This document shows positions 63,520 through 64,000 of a stretch of 64,000 bases of DNA, piece by piece (positions within the stretch are counted from its first letter, which is position 1; each line of letters starts with the position of its first letter). The notes under the pieces are model-generated. The model did no database searches. It was not told the origin of the DNA and saw only the letters and a list, made by a program, of their open reading frames with translations. A program made the translations under genes and the position numbers. This stretch comes from Psettodes erumei (Eukaryota; Chordata; Actinopteri; Pleuronectiformes; Psettodidae), in NCBI GenBank assembly GCA_016785225.1, contig JAFBJZ010000951.1, positions 1,816,501 to 1,880,500 of the forward strand, written 5' to 3'.

Positions 63520-63658
63520 AGCGTCTCTTTTCCTCTGTCCCTCTCCTCCACCCAGACATCTGATAGTGATTAGCACAGCCTAAAAAACACAACTCACTTA
63601 ACTCTCCACTATTAAATGACTTGGTACCACTGACATAATTTGTTCATCTACACGTAGA

Positions 63659-63683
63659 CACACACACACACACACACACACAC
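63659..63683. repeat. (CA)12 microsatellite
   Basis: A 25-base CA run, 140 bases from the previous one. Confidence 0.95.
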
Positions 63684-63827
63684 GGGCCCCTGGAGATTTT
63701 GCACAGGCAAAAAAAAAAGACAGTCGTTGAGGCACATGAACGCACGCCTCAATCACGCCACTACATGCACTCAGTCCCTCCTTCTACCCCTTATGCCCCA
63801 TTTCAGGCAGGACCCTCATCCTGTCTA

Positions 63828-63854
63828 CCCCCCCCTCCCTCCCTCCCTCCCTCC
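63828..63854. repeat. (CCCT)n microsatellite
   Basis: A C-rich run followed by six CCCT-type units. The opposite strand is G-rich with regular GGG runs and could form a G-quadruplex. Confidence 0.92.
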
Positions 63855-64000
63855 ATCTCCAGTCCCCTGGAACAGAACAGTCACGGCTGTGTGCACCGTT
63901 GATTAGCTAGAACCTGAACCCAGGGGCAACACTGGAAAGCTCAGTGTTCTTTACTGCGTTTCCTTTTTAGAGAAAGGGAGTCTCTGACAACCTGGCTTCC

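Larger units (their letters stand above)
35341..64000. other. bmpr1b upstream intergenic region, no coding gene recognised
   Basis: About 28.7 kb without a convincing exon. In tetrapods PDLIM5 lies beyond the 5' side of BMPR1B. None of its PDZ or LIM exons is seen here, so that gene, if present, is further right. The interval holds microsatellites, purine-rich tracts, a tRNA-like SINE fragment, a decayed hAT transposase fragment, an LTR-like segment and some enhancer-like stretches, listed separately. Stretches not named there show nothing I can support. Confidence 0.65.

Noticed and set aside
35341..64000. Expected upstream neighbour PDLIM5
   Set aside because: I looked for PDZ and LIM (Cys/His zinc-binding) exons on both strands and found none. 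The gene is probably beyond the right edge or not syntenic here.

Overview
The window looks like chromosomal DNA of a ray-finned (teleost) fish. Two vertebrate genes with GT-AG introns are recognisable and are arranged tail to tail: the 3' end of unc5c (netrin receptor) on the + strand and the complete coding region of bmpr1b (BMP type IB receptor kinase) on the - strand. UNC5C and BMPR1B are also convergent neighbours in tetrapods (human 4q22), so this is conserved synteny. The compact introns, many CA/TG microsatellites and teleost-type repeats suggest a fish; this is inference, not a species identification.

Layout. 1-6532: the last five coding exons of unc5c (670-903, 2706-2855, 3071-3235, 4554-4732, 6370-6532), encoding the C-terminal 296 residues (UPA and death domains); earlier exons lie left of the window. 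6533-12852: the space between the two stop codons, holding both 3' UTRs and a degenerate AT-rich tandem repeat. 12853-34831: bmpr1b on the - strand, 11 coding exons that join in consistent phase into a 543-residue receptor. Ten exons sit in 12853-17632. The first coding exon, with the signal peptide, lies alone at 34726-34831 behind a 17.1 kb intron. 34832-64000: about 29 kb upstream of bmpr1b with no convincing protein-coding exon. It holds a possible promoter, microsatellites, a tRNA-like SINE fragment, a decayed hAT transposase fragment, an LTR-like segment and several enhancer-like stretches.

The two genes act in separate pathways. UNC5C mediates netrin repulsion and dependence-receptor death signalling; BMPR1B phosphorylates SMAD1/5/8 after BMP/GDF binding. 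Their adjacency is syntenic and does not imply a shared pathway. I found no operon-like, phage, CRISPR or otherwise novel system. The observations most worth checking are the distant signal-peptide exon with an internal conserved Met, a (TG)9 tract next to an in-frame unc5c acceptor, a perfect intronic hairpin in unc5c, inverted related repeat arrays around the 3' part of bmpr1b, and the transposon relics.
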